From the NCBI GenBank assembly GCA_002421865.1, contig DISE01000026.1, positions 1 to 39,054 on the forward strand: a stretch of 39,054 nucleotides of DNA, given 5' to 3'. This document shows, piece after piece, positions 25,040-32,793 of this stretch. The notes under the pieces are model-generated. The model was not told where the DNA came from. It saw nothing but the letters and a program-made list of their open reading frames with translations, and did no database searches. How positions within the stretch are numbered: position 1 is the stretch's first letter; each line of letters opens with the position of its first letter. This stretch comes from Castellaniella sp. UBA6218 (GTDB lineage: Bacteria; Pseudomonadota; Gammaproteobacteria; Burkholderiales; Burkholderiaceae_B). The position numbers were made by a program, and so were the translations under genes.

Positions 25040-26020
25040 ATGAAAATCCGCACCACCCTGCTCGCCGGCCTGCTGGCCGCGACGCTGTCCGGTTCCGCCT
25101 GGGCGGCTGTCACCGCGAAATTCGCCGTGACTTTGCCGGAGAAATCCCACCAGGGCCAGGGCGTGGCCAAGTTCGTCGAACTGGTCAAGGCCAAGAGCCA
25201 CGGCGAGATCGACATCAAGCCCTATTACAGCGGCGCGTTGGGCAACGACGTGCAGGTGACTTCCGCCCTGCAGGGCGGCACGATCGAATTCACCGTGCCC
25301 CAGACCACCACTCTGACCGGCATGGTCAAGGCCTACGAGATCCTGGATTTCCCCTTCCTGTTCAAGAACAGCGAACAGGCGGAAAAGGTGCTGGACGGTC
25401 CGGTGGGCCAGAAACTGCTGGACACTCTGCCCGCGCATGGCCTGGTGGGTCTGGCTTATTGGGAAAACGGCTTTTTCAACGCCACCAACAGCAAGCATCC
25501 GATCGCCAAGGCCGAGGACTTCGAGGGCCTGAAGTTCCGTTCGATCCAGGCGAAGATCACCCAGGAGACCATCAAGGCCCTGGGCGCCAATCCGGTCCCG
25601 CTGGCGGTGCCCGAGCTCTATACCGCGCTGGAGACCCGCACCATCGACGGCCAGGGCACGCCCAACGCCGTGATCGCCGCGCTCAAACTCTATGAAGTGC
25701 AGAAATACCTGTCCATCACGCGCCACAGCTACGGCGCCTTCATCCCGCTGGTGTCCAAGGCCTTCTGGGACAAGCTGACTCCCGAGCAGCAGAAGATCCT
25801 GAAGGATTCCGCCGTCGAGGCCCGGACCTATCAGCGCCAGGTGGCCCGCGCCCAGGCGCAGTCGGCCAAGGAAACCATGGCCAAGCACGGCATGGAGATC
25901 AACGAGGTCAGCGACGCGGAACACGACCGCATGCGTGAACGCGTCCAGCCAGTCTGGCAGATGTTCATCCCCAGCGTGGGCCAGGATCTGTTCGACCAGG
26001 TCCAGGCCGAACTGAAGTAA
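25040..26020 (+). CDS. TRAP transporter periplasmic binding protein (DctP type)
   Basis: A 326-residue secreted solute-binding protein with a clear signal peptide (about residues 1-22, ending LSGSAWA). The family marks are AKFAVTLPEKSHQGQGVAKF at the mature N-terminus, the hinge/ligand segment EGLKFRSIQ, whose Arg normally binds the substrate carboxylate, and NPVPLAVPELYTALETRTIDGQ. An excellent ribosome site (AAGGAGA at 25027-25033) fits the usual need for excess binding protein. Placement between the permease and homogentisate enzymes suggests an aromatic or related carboxylic acid as ligand; this is an inference, because the ligand cannot be deduced from these motifs. Confidence 0.95.
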   Translation: MKIRTTLLAGLLAATLSGSAWAAVTAKFAVTLPEKSHQGQGVAKFVELVKAKSHGEIDIKPYYSGALGNDVQVTSALQGGTIEFTVPQTTTLTGMVKAYEILDFPFLFKNSEQAEKVLDGPVGQKLLDTLPAHGLVGLAYWENGFFNATNSKHPIAKAEDFEGLKFRSIQAKITQETIKALGANPVPLAVPELYTALETRTIDGQGTPNAVIAALKLYEVQKYLSITRHSYGAFIPLVSKAFWDKLTPEQQKILKDSAVEARTYQRQVARAQAQSAKETMAKHGMEINEVSDAEHDRMRERVQPVWQMFIPSVGQDLFDQVQAELK

Positions 26021-26035
26021 GCCGGCGGAGCCCCC

Positions 26036-27055
26036 ATGAAGCTTGCCACCTTGAAAAACGAGTCGCGCGACGGCTGCCTGGTCGTCGTGTCCCGGGATCT
26101 GACGCGCTGCGTCGCCGTGCCCGGGATCGCGCCCACCCTGCAGGCCGCGCTGGACGACTGGGATGCCCGCATGCCGGCCCTGCGCGCTGTCTACGACCGG
26201 CTCAACGCGGGCCAGGAGGCGGCGGCACGCCCCTTCGATCAGACGGCCTGCCATTCGCCGCTGCCGCGCGCCTACCAGTGGGCGGATGGATCGGCCTATC
26301 TGAACCACGTGGAGCTGGTGCGCCGCGCCCGCAACAGCCAGGTGCCGGAATCCTTCTTCACTGATCCTTTGATGTACCAGGGCGGTTCGGACAGTTTCAT
26401 CGGTCCGCGCGATCCCATCGTCGCCGACACAGAGGACTGGGGCATCGACATGGAGGCCGAGGTCGCCGTCGTCACGGGCGACGTGCCCATGGGCGCGCGA
26501 CCGGCGGATGCCGCCGGCGCGATCCGCCTGCTGATGCTGGTCAACGATGTGTCCCTGCGCGGCCTGATCCCGGGTGAACTGGCCAAGGGCTTCGGCTTCT
26601 TCCAGTCCAAGCCGGCCAGCGCGTTTTCCCCGGTCGCCGTCACGCCCGACGAACTGGGTCCGGCCTGGCGCGACGGCAAGGTCCACCTGCCGCTGCGGGT
26701 CGAGCTGAACGACGAGCCCTTCGGCTGCCCGGACGCCGGCCAGGACATGAGTTTCGACTTCCCGCAACTGATCGCGCACGCCGCCCGCACGCGCAGGCTG
26801 GCGGCCGGGACGATCATCGGCTCGGGCACGGTGTCCAACAAGCAGGGCGGGCTGCACGGTTCCAGCATCCGCAACGGCGGTGTGGGCTATTGTTGCATCG
26901 CCGAGGTCCGCATGTACGAGACCATCGAGGGCGGCGCCCCGGTCACACCCTTCATGCGTTTCGGCGACCGCGTGCGCATCCACATGAGCGATGAGCGGGG
27001 CGAGGACATTTTCGGCACCATCGCGCAGACGGTCGAGCGCCGCGCGGGCGCGTGA
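26036..27055 (+). CDS. Fumarylacetoacetate hydrolase (fumarylacetoacetase)
   Basis: A 339-residue enzyme of the FAH superfamily, of the short bacterial form. The catalytic core shows WGIDMEAEVAVV (metal-binding acidic residues), LMLVNDVSLR, KPASAFSPVAVTPDELG, and GTIIGSGTVSNKQG. In this setting, directly before maleylacetoacetate isomerase and homogentisate dioxygenase, it should hydrolyse fumarylacetoacetate to fumarate and acetoacetate, the last step of tyrosine/homogentisate degradation. It starts 15 bases after the binding-protein stop and overlaps the upstream region of maiA, so it belongs to the same operon. FAH-family members also act on other acylpyruvates, but the neighbours make this assignment good. 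Confidence 0.92.
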   Translation: MKLATLKNESRDGCLVVVSRDLTRCVAVPGIAPTLQAALDDWDARMPALRAVYDRLNAGQEAAARPFDQTACHSPLPRAYQWADGSAYLNHVELVRRARNSQVPESFFTDPLMYQGGSDSFIGPRDPIVADTEDWGIDMEAEVAVVTGDVPMGARPADAAGAIRLLMLVNDVSLRGLIPGELAKGFGFFQSKPASAFSPVAVTPDELGPAWRDGKVHLPLRVELNDEPFGCPDAGQDMSFDFPQLIAHAARTRRLAAGTIIGSGTVSNKQGGLHGSSIRNGGVGYCCIAEVRMYETIEGGAPVTPFMRFGDRVRIHMSDERGEDIFGTIAQTVERRAGA

Positions 27056-27069
27056 AGGGAGCCGGATTC

Positions 27070-27714
27070 ATGCTGGAACTCTATTCCTATTTCCGCAGTT
27101 CGGCGGCTTACCGCGTCCGCATCGCGCTGGGACTGAAAGGCCTGGACTACCGCATCGTGCCTGTGCATCTGCTGCGCCATGGCGGCGAGCAGCTGAGCGA
27201 CGACTACCGGCGCCGCAACCCCGAAGGCCTGGTGCCGGCCCTGGACGAGGACGGCCGGATCCTGACCCAGTCCCTGGCGATCATGGAATACCTGGACGAA
27301 ACGCACGGCCCCGCCACCTTGCTGCCGGCCGACGCGCCGGGCCGCGCCCGCGTGCGCGCCCTGGCGTTGCACGTCGCCTGCGACATCCATCCCCTGAACA
27401 ACCTGCGTGTCCTGCGCTGGCTGGCGCACGAACTGAAAGTCGAGCAGTCCGCCCGCGACGACTGGTACCGGCATTGGGTGGAACTGGGCTTCCGTTCGCT
27501 GGAGGCCCAGCTGCGCTCGCCCGCGACGGGGCTCTGCTGCCATGGCGACGAACCTGGCCTGGCCGATTGCTGCCTGGTACCCCAGGTCTACAACGCGCGC
27601 CGCTATGATGTGGATCTGTCGGCTTTTCCAATCATCGAACGGATCGCGGCGCATTGCGAATCGCTGCCGGCCTTCCAGGCTGCGCGTCCGGACGCGCAGC
27701 CGGACGCCGAATGA
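27070..27714 (+). CDS. maiA: Maleylacetoacetate isomerase
   Basis: A 214-residue zeta-class glutathione S-transferase that isomerises maleylacetoacetate to fumarylacetoacetate using glutathione. The class signature SSAAYRVRIAL occurs at residues 10-20, with the glutathione-binding NPEGLVPAL and SLAIMEYLDE after it, and the C-terminal helical domain contains HPLNNLRVL. The ATG at 27070 is chosen over a GTG at 27052 because AAGGGAG lies 8 bases before it and the family begins with LELYSYFRSS. Its position between fumarylacetoacetase and homogentisate dioxygenase confirms the pathway. Confidence 0.95.
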   Translation: MLELYSYFRSSAAYRVRIALGLKGLDYRIVPVHLLRHGGEQLSDDYRRRNPEGLVPALDEDGRILTQSLAIMEYLDETHGPATLLPADAPGRARVRALALHVACDIHPLNNLRVLRWLAHELKVEQSARDDWYRHWVELGFRSLEAQLRSPATGLCCHGDEPGLADCCLVPQVYNARRYDVDLSAFPIIERIAAHCESLPAFQAARPDAQPDAE

Positions 27715-27798
27715 CGGGACGCCGCCCGCAGACGCGGGACGCGGACCCGACGGACCGGCGCGCGTGAGGCGGCCGGCCGTGTTTTTCAGGAAATCATC

Positions 27799-29097
27799 AT
27801 GAGCACGACACCCTCCCTGGAATATCAGAGCGGATTCGGCAACGAGTTCGCCACCGAGGCCCTGCCCGGCGCGCTGCCGGCGGGGCGCAATTCCCCCCAG
27901 CGGGCCCCCTACGGCCTGTATGCCGAACAATTGTCGGGCACGGCGTTCACGGCGCCGCGCCACGCCAACCGGCGGTCCTGGCTGTACCGCATCCGGCCGG
28001 CGGCGACGCACGGGCCGTTCGAGCCGTCCTCGGCGGGGGCGCGCTGGCTGAGCCGCTACGACGAGGTTCCCACGCCGCCCGATCCGATGCGATGGGATCC
28101 GTTGCCGCTGCCCGGCGCGGACGCCGCCACGGATTTCGTGGACGGCATGGTGACCATGGGGGGCAACGCCGGCTGCGGCATCCATCTGTACGCCGCCAAC
28201 CGCTCGATGCGGGACCGGTATTTCTACAATGCCGACGCCGAATTGCTGATCGTGCCGCAGCAGGGCCGCCTCGAACTGGCGACCGAGCTGGGCGTGTTGT
28301 GGGTCGAACCGCAGGAAATCGCGGTCATCCCGCGCGGCGTGCGCTTCCAGGTCCGCCTGCCCGACGGCGCGGCGCGAGGTTATGTGTGCGAGAACCCGGG
28401 CGCGCATTTCCGGCTGCCCGACCTGGGCGTGATCGGCTCGAACGGACTGGCCAATCCGCGCGATTTCCTGGCGCCCGTGGCCGCCTACGAGGATCTCGAG
28501 GGCGACTTCGAACTGCTGGCGAAGTTCCAGGGCCGTTTCTGGAGTGCCCGGATGGACCATTCGCCCCTGGATGTGGTGGCCTGGCACGGCAACGACACGC
28601 CGTACAAGTACGACCTGCGTCGCTTCAACGCGATCGGCTCGATCACGTATGACCATCCGGATCCATCGATTTTCCTGGTGCTGCACGCGCCCAGCGCCGT
28701 GCCGGGTGTGGACACCATCGATTTCGTCGCTTTCGCCCCGCGCATCCTGGCGATGCGGGACACGTTCCGGCCACCCTGGTTCCACCGCAACCTGGCGGGC
28801 GAGTTCATGGGCCTGGTGCACGGCCGCTACGACGCCAAGGCGGAAGGCTTCCAGCCGGGCGGGGCTTCGCTGCACAACACCATGACCGGCCACGGCCCGG
28901 ACGCCGAGACCTTCGCCAAGGCCAGCGCGGCGGACACGTCCCGGGCCGACTATATCGCCGACACCATGGCGTTCATGTTCGAAACGCCGGTGGCGATCCA
29001 GGCTACGCGCCAGGCCCTGGAATCCCCGCAACGGCAGCGGGAATACTACCGTTGCTGGCAGGGGCTGGAAAAGCACTTCAATCCGGCCAAGCCATAA
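27799..29097 (+). CDS. hmgA: Homogentisate 1,2-dioxygenase
   Basis: A 432-residue non-haem iron enzyme that opens the ring of homogentisate to maleylacetoacetate. The iron ligands can be placed by spacing: His329 in WFHRN, Glu335 in GEFMG and His365 in MTGHGPD, the same 6- and 36-residue spacing as in the human enzyme (335, 341, 371). The N-terminal YQSGFGNEFATEALPGALP is the classic family start. Length is normal. A ribosome site AGGAAA lies before the ATG, and an 84-base gap follows maiA. It ends the catabolic operon; a large nested inverted-repeat element follows and separates it from the convergent second dioxygenase-family gene. Confidence 0.98.
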   Translation: MSTTPSLEYQSGFGNEFATEALPGALPAGRNSPQRAPYGLYAEQLSGTAFTAPRHANRRSWLYRIRPAATHGPFEPSSAGARWLSRYDEVPTPPDPMRWDPLPLPGADAATDFVDGMVTMGGNAGCGIHLYAANRSMRDRYFYNADAELLIVPQQGRLELATELGVLWVEPQEIAVIPRGVRFQVRLPDGAARGYVCENPGAHFRLPDLGVIGSNGLANPRDFLAPVAAYEDLEGDFELLAKFQGRFWSARMDHSPLDVVAWHGNDTPYKYDLRRFNAIGSITYDHPDPSIFLVLHAPSAVPGVDTIDFVAFAPRILAMRDTFRPPWFHRNLAGEFMGLVHGRYDAKAEGFQPGGASLHNTMTGHGPDAETFAKASAADTSRADYIADTMAFMFETPVAIQATRQALESPQRQREYYRCWQGLEKHFNPAKP

Positions 29098-29133
29098 AAA
29101 CGACCCCTGCGTCCCGCGATGAAACGAGGACGA

Positions 29134-29339
29134 GGGGAGCCGGGTGGAGGGGCGTGGCGCAACCGTGTGAGGCGCCGGCGGCTTCCGAAGGGAGAGCGGG
29201 AAACAAGGTGCGCACTGTTTGAGGAGCGCGTAGCGCGACGAGTTTGCGCACCGCCCGCTCGTACGAGGAAGGGCCGGGCAGTCCGACCGCAGGGAGGACC
29301 GCCGAGCCGGGCGGCGTCATGCCTCCCGCTCGGCTCCCC
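29134..29339. repeat. 206-bp element of nested inverted repeats in the convergent spacer
   Basis: The 302-base gap 29098-29399 between hmgA and the facing gene has no gene but holds nested inverted repeats. The outermost pair is GGGGAGCCG (29134-29142) with CGGCTCCCC (29331-29339). Inside are CTTCC/GGAAG (29182-29186 with 29267-29271), GAGCGGG/CCCGCTC (29194-29200 with 29254-29260), and GGTGCGCA/TGCGCACC (29207-29214 with 29245-29252), with a CGCG-TAG-CGCG core. A second hairpin uses GCCGAG/CTCGGC (29301-29306 with 29329-29334). It may be a MITE-like or BIME-like mobile repeat, or an unusually large two-way terminator. Confidence 0.6.
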
Positions 29340-29399
29340 GTCTTAAGAACTCAAACCACGCCGATCGCAAGATACCTGACCGGCAATCTGCTCAGAAGC

Positions 29400-30530
29400 T
29401 CACTCTTTCCACGAATCCAGGTACCCCGGCACCTTCACGCCTTCGGGGAACGTATCCAGTTCCAGCGGATAGCGCGAATCGATCATCACCGCGACCTCGT
29501 CGGTGTATTTGCGCTCACCCTTGTTGTTGGCCGCCGCGGCCGCGAAGGCCTTGGGGTGCGGGCCGTGGTGGAAGCCCGAAGGGTGCAGCGTGAACATGCC
29601 CGGCTTGATGTTGTCGCGGCTGAAGAAATTGCCCTGGTGATAGAAGATCGACTCGTCGAACTCGTCGTTGTTGTGATAGAAGGGCACCTTCAGGGCACCC
29701 GGGTCGCTTTCGATGGGTCGCGGCGCGAAGGTGCAGACGATGATGGTGTTCGACAGGAAGGTCGCGTGCACCGTCGGCGGCAGGTGGTAGCGGTCCGACA
29801 GCAGTTCGCGGATGTCGCGCCAGTTCAGCTTCACCGGCACGCAGTCGCCGTGCCAGCCGGCCGTGTCCAGGAAGTTGTAGGGGAAGGTCACCGTCGTGAC
29901 CTGCTGGCGGCGCTTGGCGCGCACGCGGGTCTCGTGTTCGCCGTACTGGGCCTTGTAGGCCTCGTCGATCTTCGGCGTGTCCAGCACGGCCAGGTCGAAT
30001 TGCGCGTGGCGGCCGGTGATGCCGCGTTCCGGCAGCTGGAACAGGTCCTCGGTGGCCTCGATCGTCAGGACCTCGTTGCGCACCGAGGTTTCCAGGCGCC
30101 AGGTCGTGCCGCGCGGGATGTTGATGTAGTCGCCCTCGCGGTAGCTCATGTGGCCGTAATCGCAGAAGAATTCGCCCTCGCCCCGGTGGAAGAACAGGAT
30201 CATGTCGCCATCGCCGTTGCGCGCCAGGTCAGGCATGGAGACGTCGAATTTCCAGAAACAGACCTGGGTCTGGCCGTTGTGCATGAAGCGCCGCGCCTTC
30301 CAGGGGCAGGGAGCGCTGTCGTCCAGGCGGTTCAGGTCCAGCAAGGTGAGCTCCAGGGGGCCTTCCCATTTCGTCCAGCCGGTGGGCTTGTGCGTGTGCA
30401 GGATGTGGCTGGCCGGGCCGAAGAAGCCGTTGCGGCCGTGTTCGCGCTCGTACAGACCGTCCGGGATGTCGCAGTGGGCCTGGCGGGTATGGATGCCTTC
30501 GGCCTTGGGAAAGGTGATCGGGTTCTTCAT
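29400..30530 (-). CDS. Homogentisate-dioxygenase-family cupin protein (second, divergent type)
   Basis: A 376-residue cytosolic protein of the homogentisate 1,2-dioxygenase superfamily (COG3508) but clearly different from the 432-residue HmgA next door: it lacks the YQSGFGNEF start. It has FYHNNDEFDESIFYHQGNFF and LHPSGFHHGPHPKAF, which carry the His/acidic/His residues expected for an iron site, and an N-terminal cupin half with FFCDYGHMSYREGDYINIPRGT. It is probably a ring-cleaving dioxygenase acting on homogentisate or a related hydroxy-aromatic acid; its exact substrate is not shown by the sequence. It faces hmgA tail to tail and is divergent from an IclR regulator, so it has its own control rather than that of the LysR-linked operon. 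Confidence 0.88.
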   Translation of the reverse strand: MKNPITFPKAEGIHTRQAHCDIPDGLYEREHGRNGFFGPASHILHTHKPTGWTKWEGPLELTLLDLNRLDDSAPCPWKARRFMHNGQTQVCFWKFDVSMPDLARNGDGDMILFFHRGEGEFFCDYGHMSYREGDYINIPRGTTWRLETSVRNEVLTIEATEDLFQLPERGITGRHAQFDLAVLDTPKIDEAYKAQYGEHETRVRAKRRQQVTTVTFPYNFLDTAGWHGDCVPVKLNWRDIRELLSDRYHLPPTVHATFLSNTIIVCTFAPRPIESDPGALKVPFYHNNDEFDESIFYHQGNFFSRDNIKPGMFTLHPSGFHHGPHPKAFAAAAANNKGERKYTDEVAVMIDSRYPLELDTFPEGVKVPGYLDSWKE

Positions 30531-30543
30531 CAGGGTCTCCGAT

Positions 30544-30571
30544 AGTGTTATGAAATAATTAACAGTGTTAA
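30544..30571. promoter_or_regulatory. Candidate operator between the dioxygenase-like gene and IclR
   Basis: The 79-base divergent spacer is AT-rich. It contains a perfect dyad TTAAC-AGT-GTTAA (30559-30571) and a direct repeat AGTGTTA at 30544-30550 and 30564-30570, spaced exactly 20 bases (two helical turns). IclR-type regulators normally bind short palindromes in such spacers; the link to this IclR protein is an inference. Confidence 0.5.
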
Positions 30572-30609
30572 CATTAAGACAACAATGTCAATCTAAGGCC
30601 TGGTGAACG

Positions 30610-31374
30610 ATGCGTCCAACAGTTTTTCCCCATGAATCGATCGGCCCGGCTTCTGCCGACGCGGGCGGCCGGTCCGGCGAGGTCCAGGGCATCCAGTCGG
30701 TGGAGGTGGGACTGGACTTGTTCCGCCGGCTGGTGGACGGCGGCGCGCCGTGCGGTCTGTCGGACCTCGCACGGCGGGCGGGAATGCACAGGGCCAAGGC
30801 TTACCGCTATCTGGTCAGCCTGGCGCGCGCCGGCTGGGTCAGCCAGGACGCGCGTACGGGTCAATACGATGTCGGTCCCGCCGTGCGCGATCTGGCGCTG
30901 TCCTGGCTGTCGCGCCAGGATCCGCTGCGGTTGGCGGGGGAAGAGGCCCGCGCGCTGGCGCAGGCGCTGGGGGAAACCTGTTTCGTCGCGCTGTGCGGTC
31001 AGGGCGGGGTGACCGCCGTCCGGGTCTGCCAGCCTGGCCAGGGGGTGTCCGTCGGCGTGGCCGAAGGCGCGCTCTTCGATCTGGAATCCTCGGCCACGGG
31101 GCGCGTTTTCGCCGCCTGGCAGGATCCGCCGTCCCGGCGGCTTCCCGCCGCTGTGCGGCGGGAGATCCGCTCACGCGGGCTGGCGATGGTGGAAGGCGAA
31201 CATGTGCCGGGCATCAATGCGATCAGCGTGCCGGTGTTCGACGTGCAGGGCCACCTGCTGCTGGCCCTGACGCTGGTGGGACATGCCGCCTCCCTGCCGG
31301 CCGACCCCGACGGCCCGGCCGCAGAGGCGCTGCGCGCGGCCGGTCGGCGGGTGTCCTCGGTACTGGGGGGCTAG
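30610..31374 (+). CDS. IclR-family transcriptional regulator
   Basis: A 254-residue regulator with an N-terminal winged HTH (IQSVEVGLDLFRRLVDGG, then GLSDLARRAGMHRAKAYRYLVSLARAGWV, about residues 28-75) and a C-terminal GAF-like effector domain (about 95-250) with the family's SSATGRVFAA and GINAISVPVFD segments. It is divergent from the second dioxygenase-family gene. In Pseudomonas the homogentisate operon is controlled by an IclR protein, HmgR, so a role in sensing homogentisate or a related acid is plausible. Here it adjoins the alternative dioxygenase, while hmgA itself lies in a LysR-linked operon. The first 25 residues are an extension not needed for the HTH; a later start is possible. 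Confidence 0.93.
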   Translation: MRPTVFPHESIGPASADAGGRSGEVQGIQSVEVGLDLFRRLVDGGAPCGLSDLARRAGMHRAKAYRYLVSLARAGWVSQDARTGQYDVGPAVRDLALSWLSRQDPLRLAGEEARALAQALGETCFVALCGQGGVTAVRVCQPGQGVSVGVAEGALFDLESSATGRVFAAWQDPPSRRLPAAVRREIRSRGLAMVEGEHVPGINAISVPVFDVQGHLLLALTLVGHAASLPADPDGPAAEALRAAGRRVSSVLGG

Positions 31375-31396
31375 CCCCCGGCGGCGGTCGGCGCCC

Positions 31397-31936
31397 TCAG
31401 GCGCGCAGCGGCAGCATGCGGCGCAGGGTGTCGTCCCGGCTGATGTAGTGATGCTTCAGCGCGGCCAGGGCATGCAGGCCGATCAGGGCGTAGCCGGCGT
31501 TGGCGATCAGCTCGTGAGTGTCAAGCACGGCCTCGCCCAGTGCCTTGTCCACGCCGGTCAGGGCGGGCAGCGCGATGCCCCAGACCTGGACCGTGCCGCC
31601 GAAGGCATTGATGCCGAACCAGGCCAGCAGGGGCAGTGCGATCAGCATCGCATACAGCGCCACGTGCGTCAGCCGGGCGACGGCACGTTCCCAGGCGGCG
31701 GGCTCGGGCGTGATGGCGGGGCTGCGTTGGAACAGGCGCGTTGCCAGGCGGACCAGGGTCAGCGCGAGAATGGTCAGGCCGCATGAGAAGTGCATCATTT
31801 TCATGAAGGTGCGCTCGGGGCTGTCCTTGGGGAAAAAATCCTTGAATTCCATCATGGCATAGACCACGACGATCAGGAGCAGGGTGATCCAGTGCAGGCT
31901 GATGGACAGGCGGCTGTAGCGGGCGGGTGCGGACAT
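31397..31936 (-). CDS. Cytochrome b561 family protein
   Basis: A 179-residue inner-membrane dihaem cytochrome b with four helices (about residues 12-30, 45-65, 90-112 and 140-160). Likely axial haem ligands are His15 in SLHWITL, a His in MMHFSCG, and His in the last helix around LIGLHALAALKHHY. The family (YodB/CybB type) moves electrons between quinone and small acceptors such as superoxide. The ATG at 31936 gives the typical MSAPARYSRLSISLHW start; the frame continues upstream to 31990 but with a non-family extension. It converges on the IclR gene. No partner such as YceI is seen next to it. Confidence 0.9.
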   Translation of the reverse strand: MSAPARYSRLSISLHWITLLLIVVVYAMMEFKDFFPKDSPERTFMKMMHFSCGLTILALTLVRLATRLFQRSPAITPEPAAWERAVARLTHVALYAMLIALPLLAWFGINAFGGTVQVWGIALPALTGVDKALGEAVLDTHELIANAGYALIGLHALAALKHHYISRDDTLRRMLPLRA

Positions 31937-32045
31937 GGCGCGGATTCCGTAGGGCGATTTGCAACGGCGCCATGATCGCCCGCGCTGCATGAACCGAAGA
32001 TGAACGCGGGCGGATGCCCGGCCCCGGTCTCGCGGGCGCGTCGTC

Positions 32046-32639
32046 TCAGGCGCGCGCCCAGCCCAGGCGGATCGGCCAGGCGAAGACGAGGCGGTAGGCG
32101 GGCTCGATGCAGCGTCGCAGCGCCGGGATCAGCGTGCCGCGCAGCGGCAGGCCGATCGCGGCGGCCACCAGGCCCGTCAGCAGGGCGCCGGCCATGTCCA
32201 GCGGGAAATGGATGCCCATGTAGATGCGCGCCCAGGCGATCGGCAGCGCGGCCAGAGCCAGGATCCAGGCGGCCGTGCGCCGGGCCGGATGCAGGGCCAG
32301 GCCGGCGCAGGCCGCCCAGGCGAAACTCAGGTGGTTGCTGGGAAACGAGGCGGTCGGCGCGTGGGGGATGTACTGGTGCCCCAATCCGATAACGAAGGGG
32401 CGCGGGTGGTACCAGGCCTTGGAGATCGCCCAGGACAGCAGCATGGCGATGGCCGCGCTGATGGCCGCCTGCAGCAGGGCCTCGCGCCCGGCGGCGTCGG
32501 ACCGCAGCCAGCTCAGTGCCAGGTAGAGGGGAAACAGGTAGATCAGGCCGTTGGACAGGACGCGGCCCAGCAGCAGGGCGGTGGTCGAGGGGTCGCTGGC
32601 GTTGATCCACAGGAACAGGGTGTCGTTCAGGGCTTCCAT
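32046..32639 (-). CDS. PAP2-type phosphatase, probable undecaprenyl-pyrophosphate phosphatase (BcrC-like)
   Basis: A 197-residue membrane protein with about five or six helices and the three PAP2 phosphatase motifs: KAWYHPRP (KxxxxxxRP type), PSNH (with Asn in place of the usual Gly), and ARIYMGIHFPLD (the SR..H..D motif, with Ala in place of Ser). The catalytic His pair and Asp are kept. Size and the INASDPSTTALLLGRVLSNGLIYL start match the BcrC/YbjG group that recycles the peptidoglycan lipid carrier at the outer face of the inner membrane. It is divergent from uppP, which encodes the other, unrelated enzyme class for the same reaction. Other lipid pyrophosphates remain possible substrates. 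Confidence 0.85.
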   Translation of the reverse strand: MEALNDTLFLWINASDPSTTALLLGRVLSNGLIYLFPLYLALSWLRSDAAGREALLQAAISAAIAMLLSWAISKAWYHPRPFVIGLGHQYIPHAPTASFPSNHLSFAWAACAGLALHPARRTAAWILALAALPIAWARIYMGIHFPLDMAGALLTGLVAAAIGLPLRGTLIPALRRCIEPAYRLVFAWPIRLGWARA

Positions 32640-32748
32640 GCGGACGGTAACAATAGTGTCATGCCGGGCGGGTAGCATAGCATCGGCCCGGTCCGGCCGG
32701 CGTATCCAGATGATGCGGGACGCATGGCCCGGATCGGCGGCGCGGGGC

Positions 32749-32757
32749 TGCTATAAC
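32749..32757 (+). promoter_or_regulatory. Extended -10 promoter for uppP
   Basis: TGC directly followed by TATAAC (32752-32757, five of six) forms an extended -10 element. The start of transcription would be near 32764, giving a 30-base leader. There is no good -35, as is usual for this promoter type. Confidence 0.5.
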
Positions 32758-32793
32758 ACCGCTTCCTCACCCTTGCACGAAAGATACCCCGTC

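Noticed and set aside
24863..29076. Two minus-strand open frames of over 700 codons each over the TRAP/homogentisate operon
   Set aside because: Their protein sequences show no domain and the plus-strand genes are certain.
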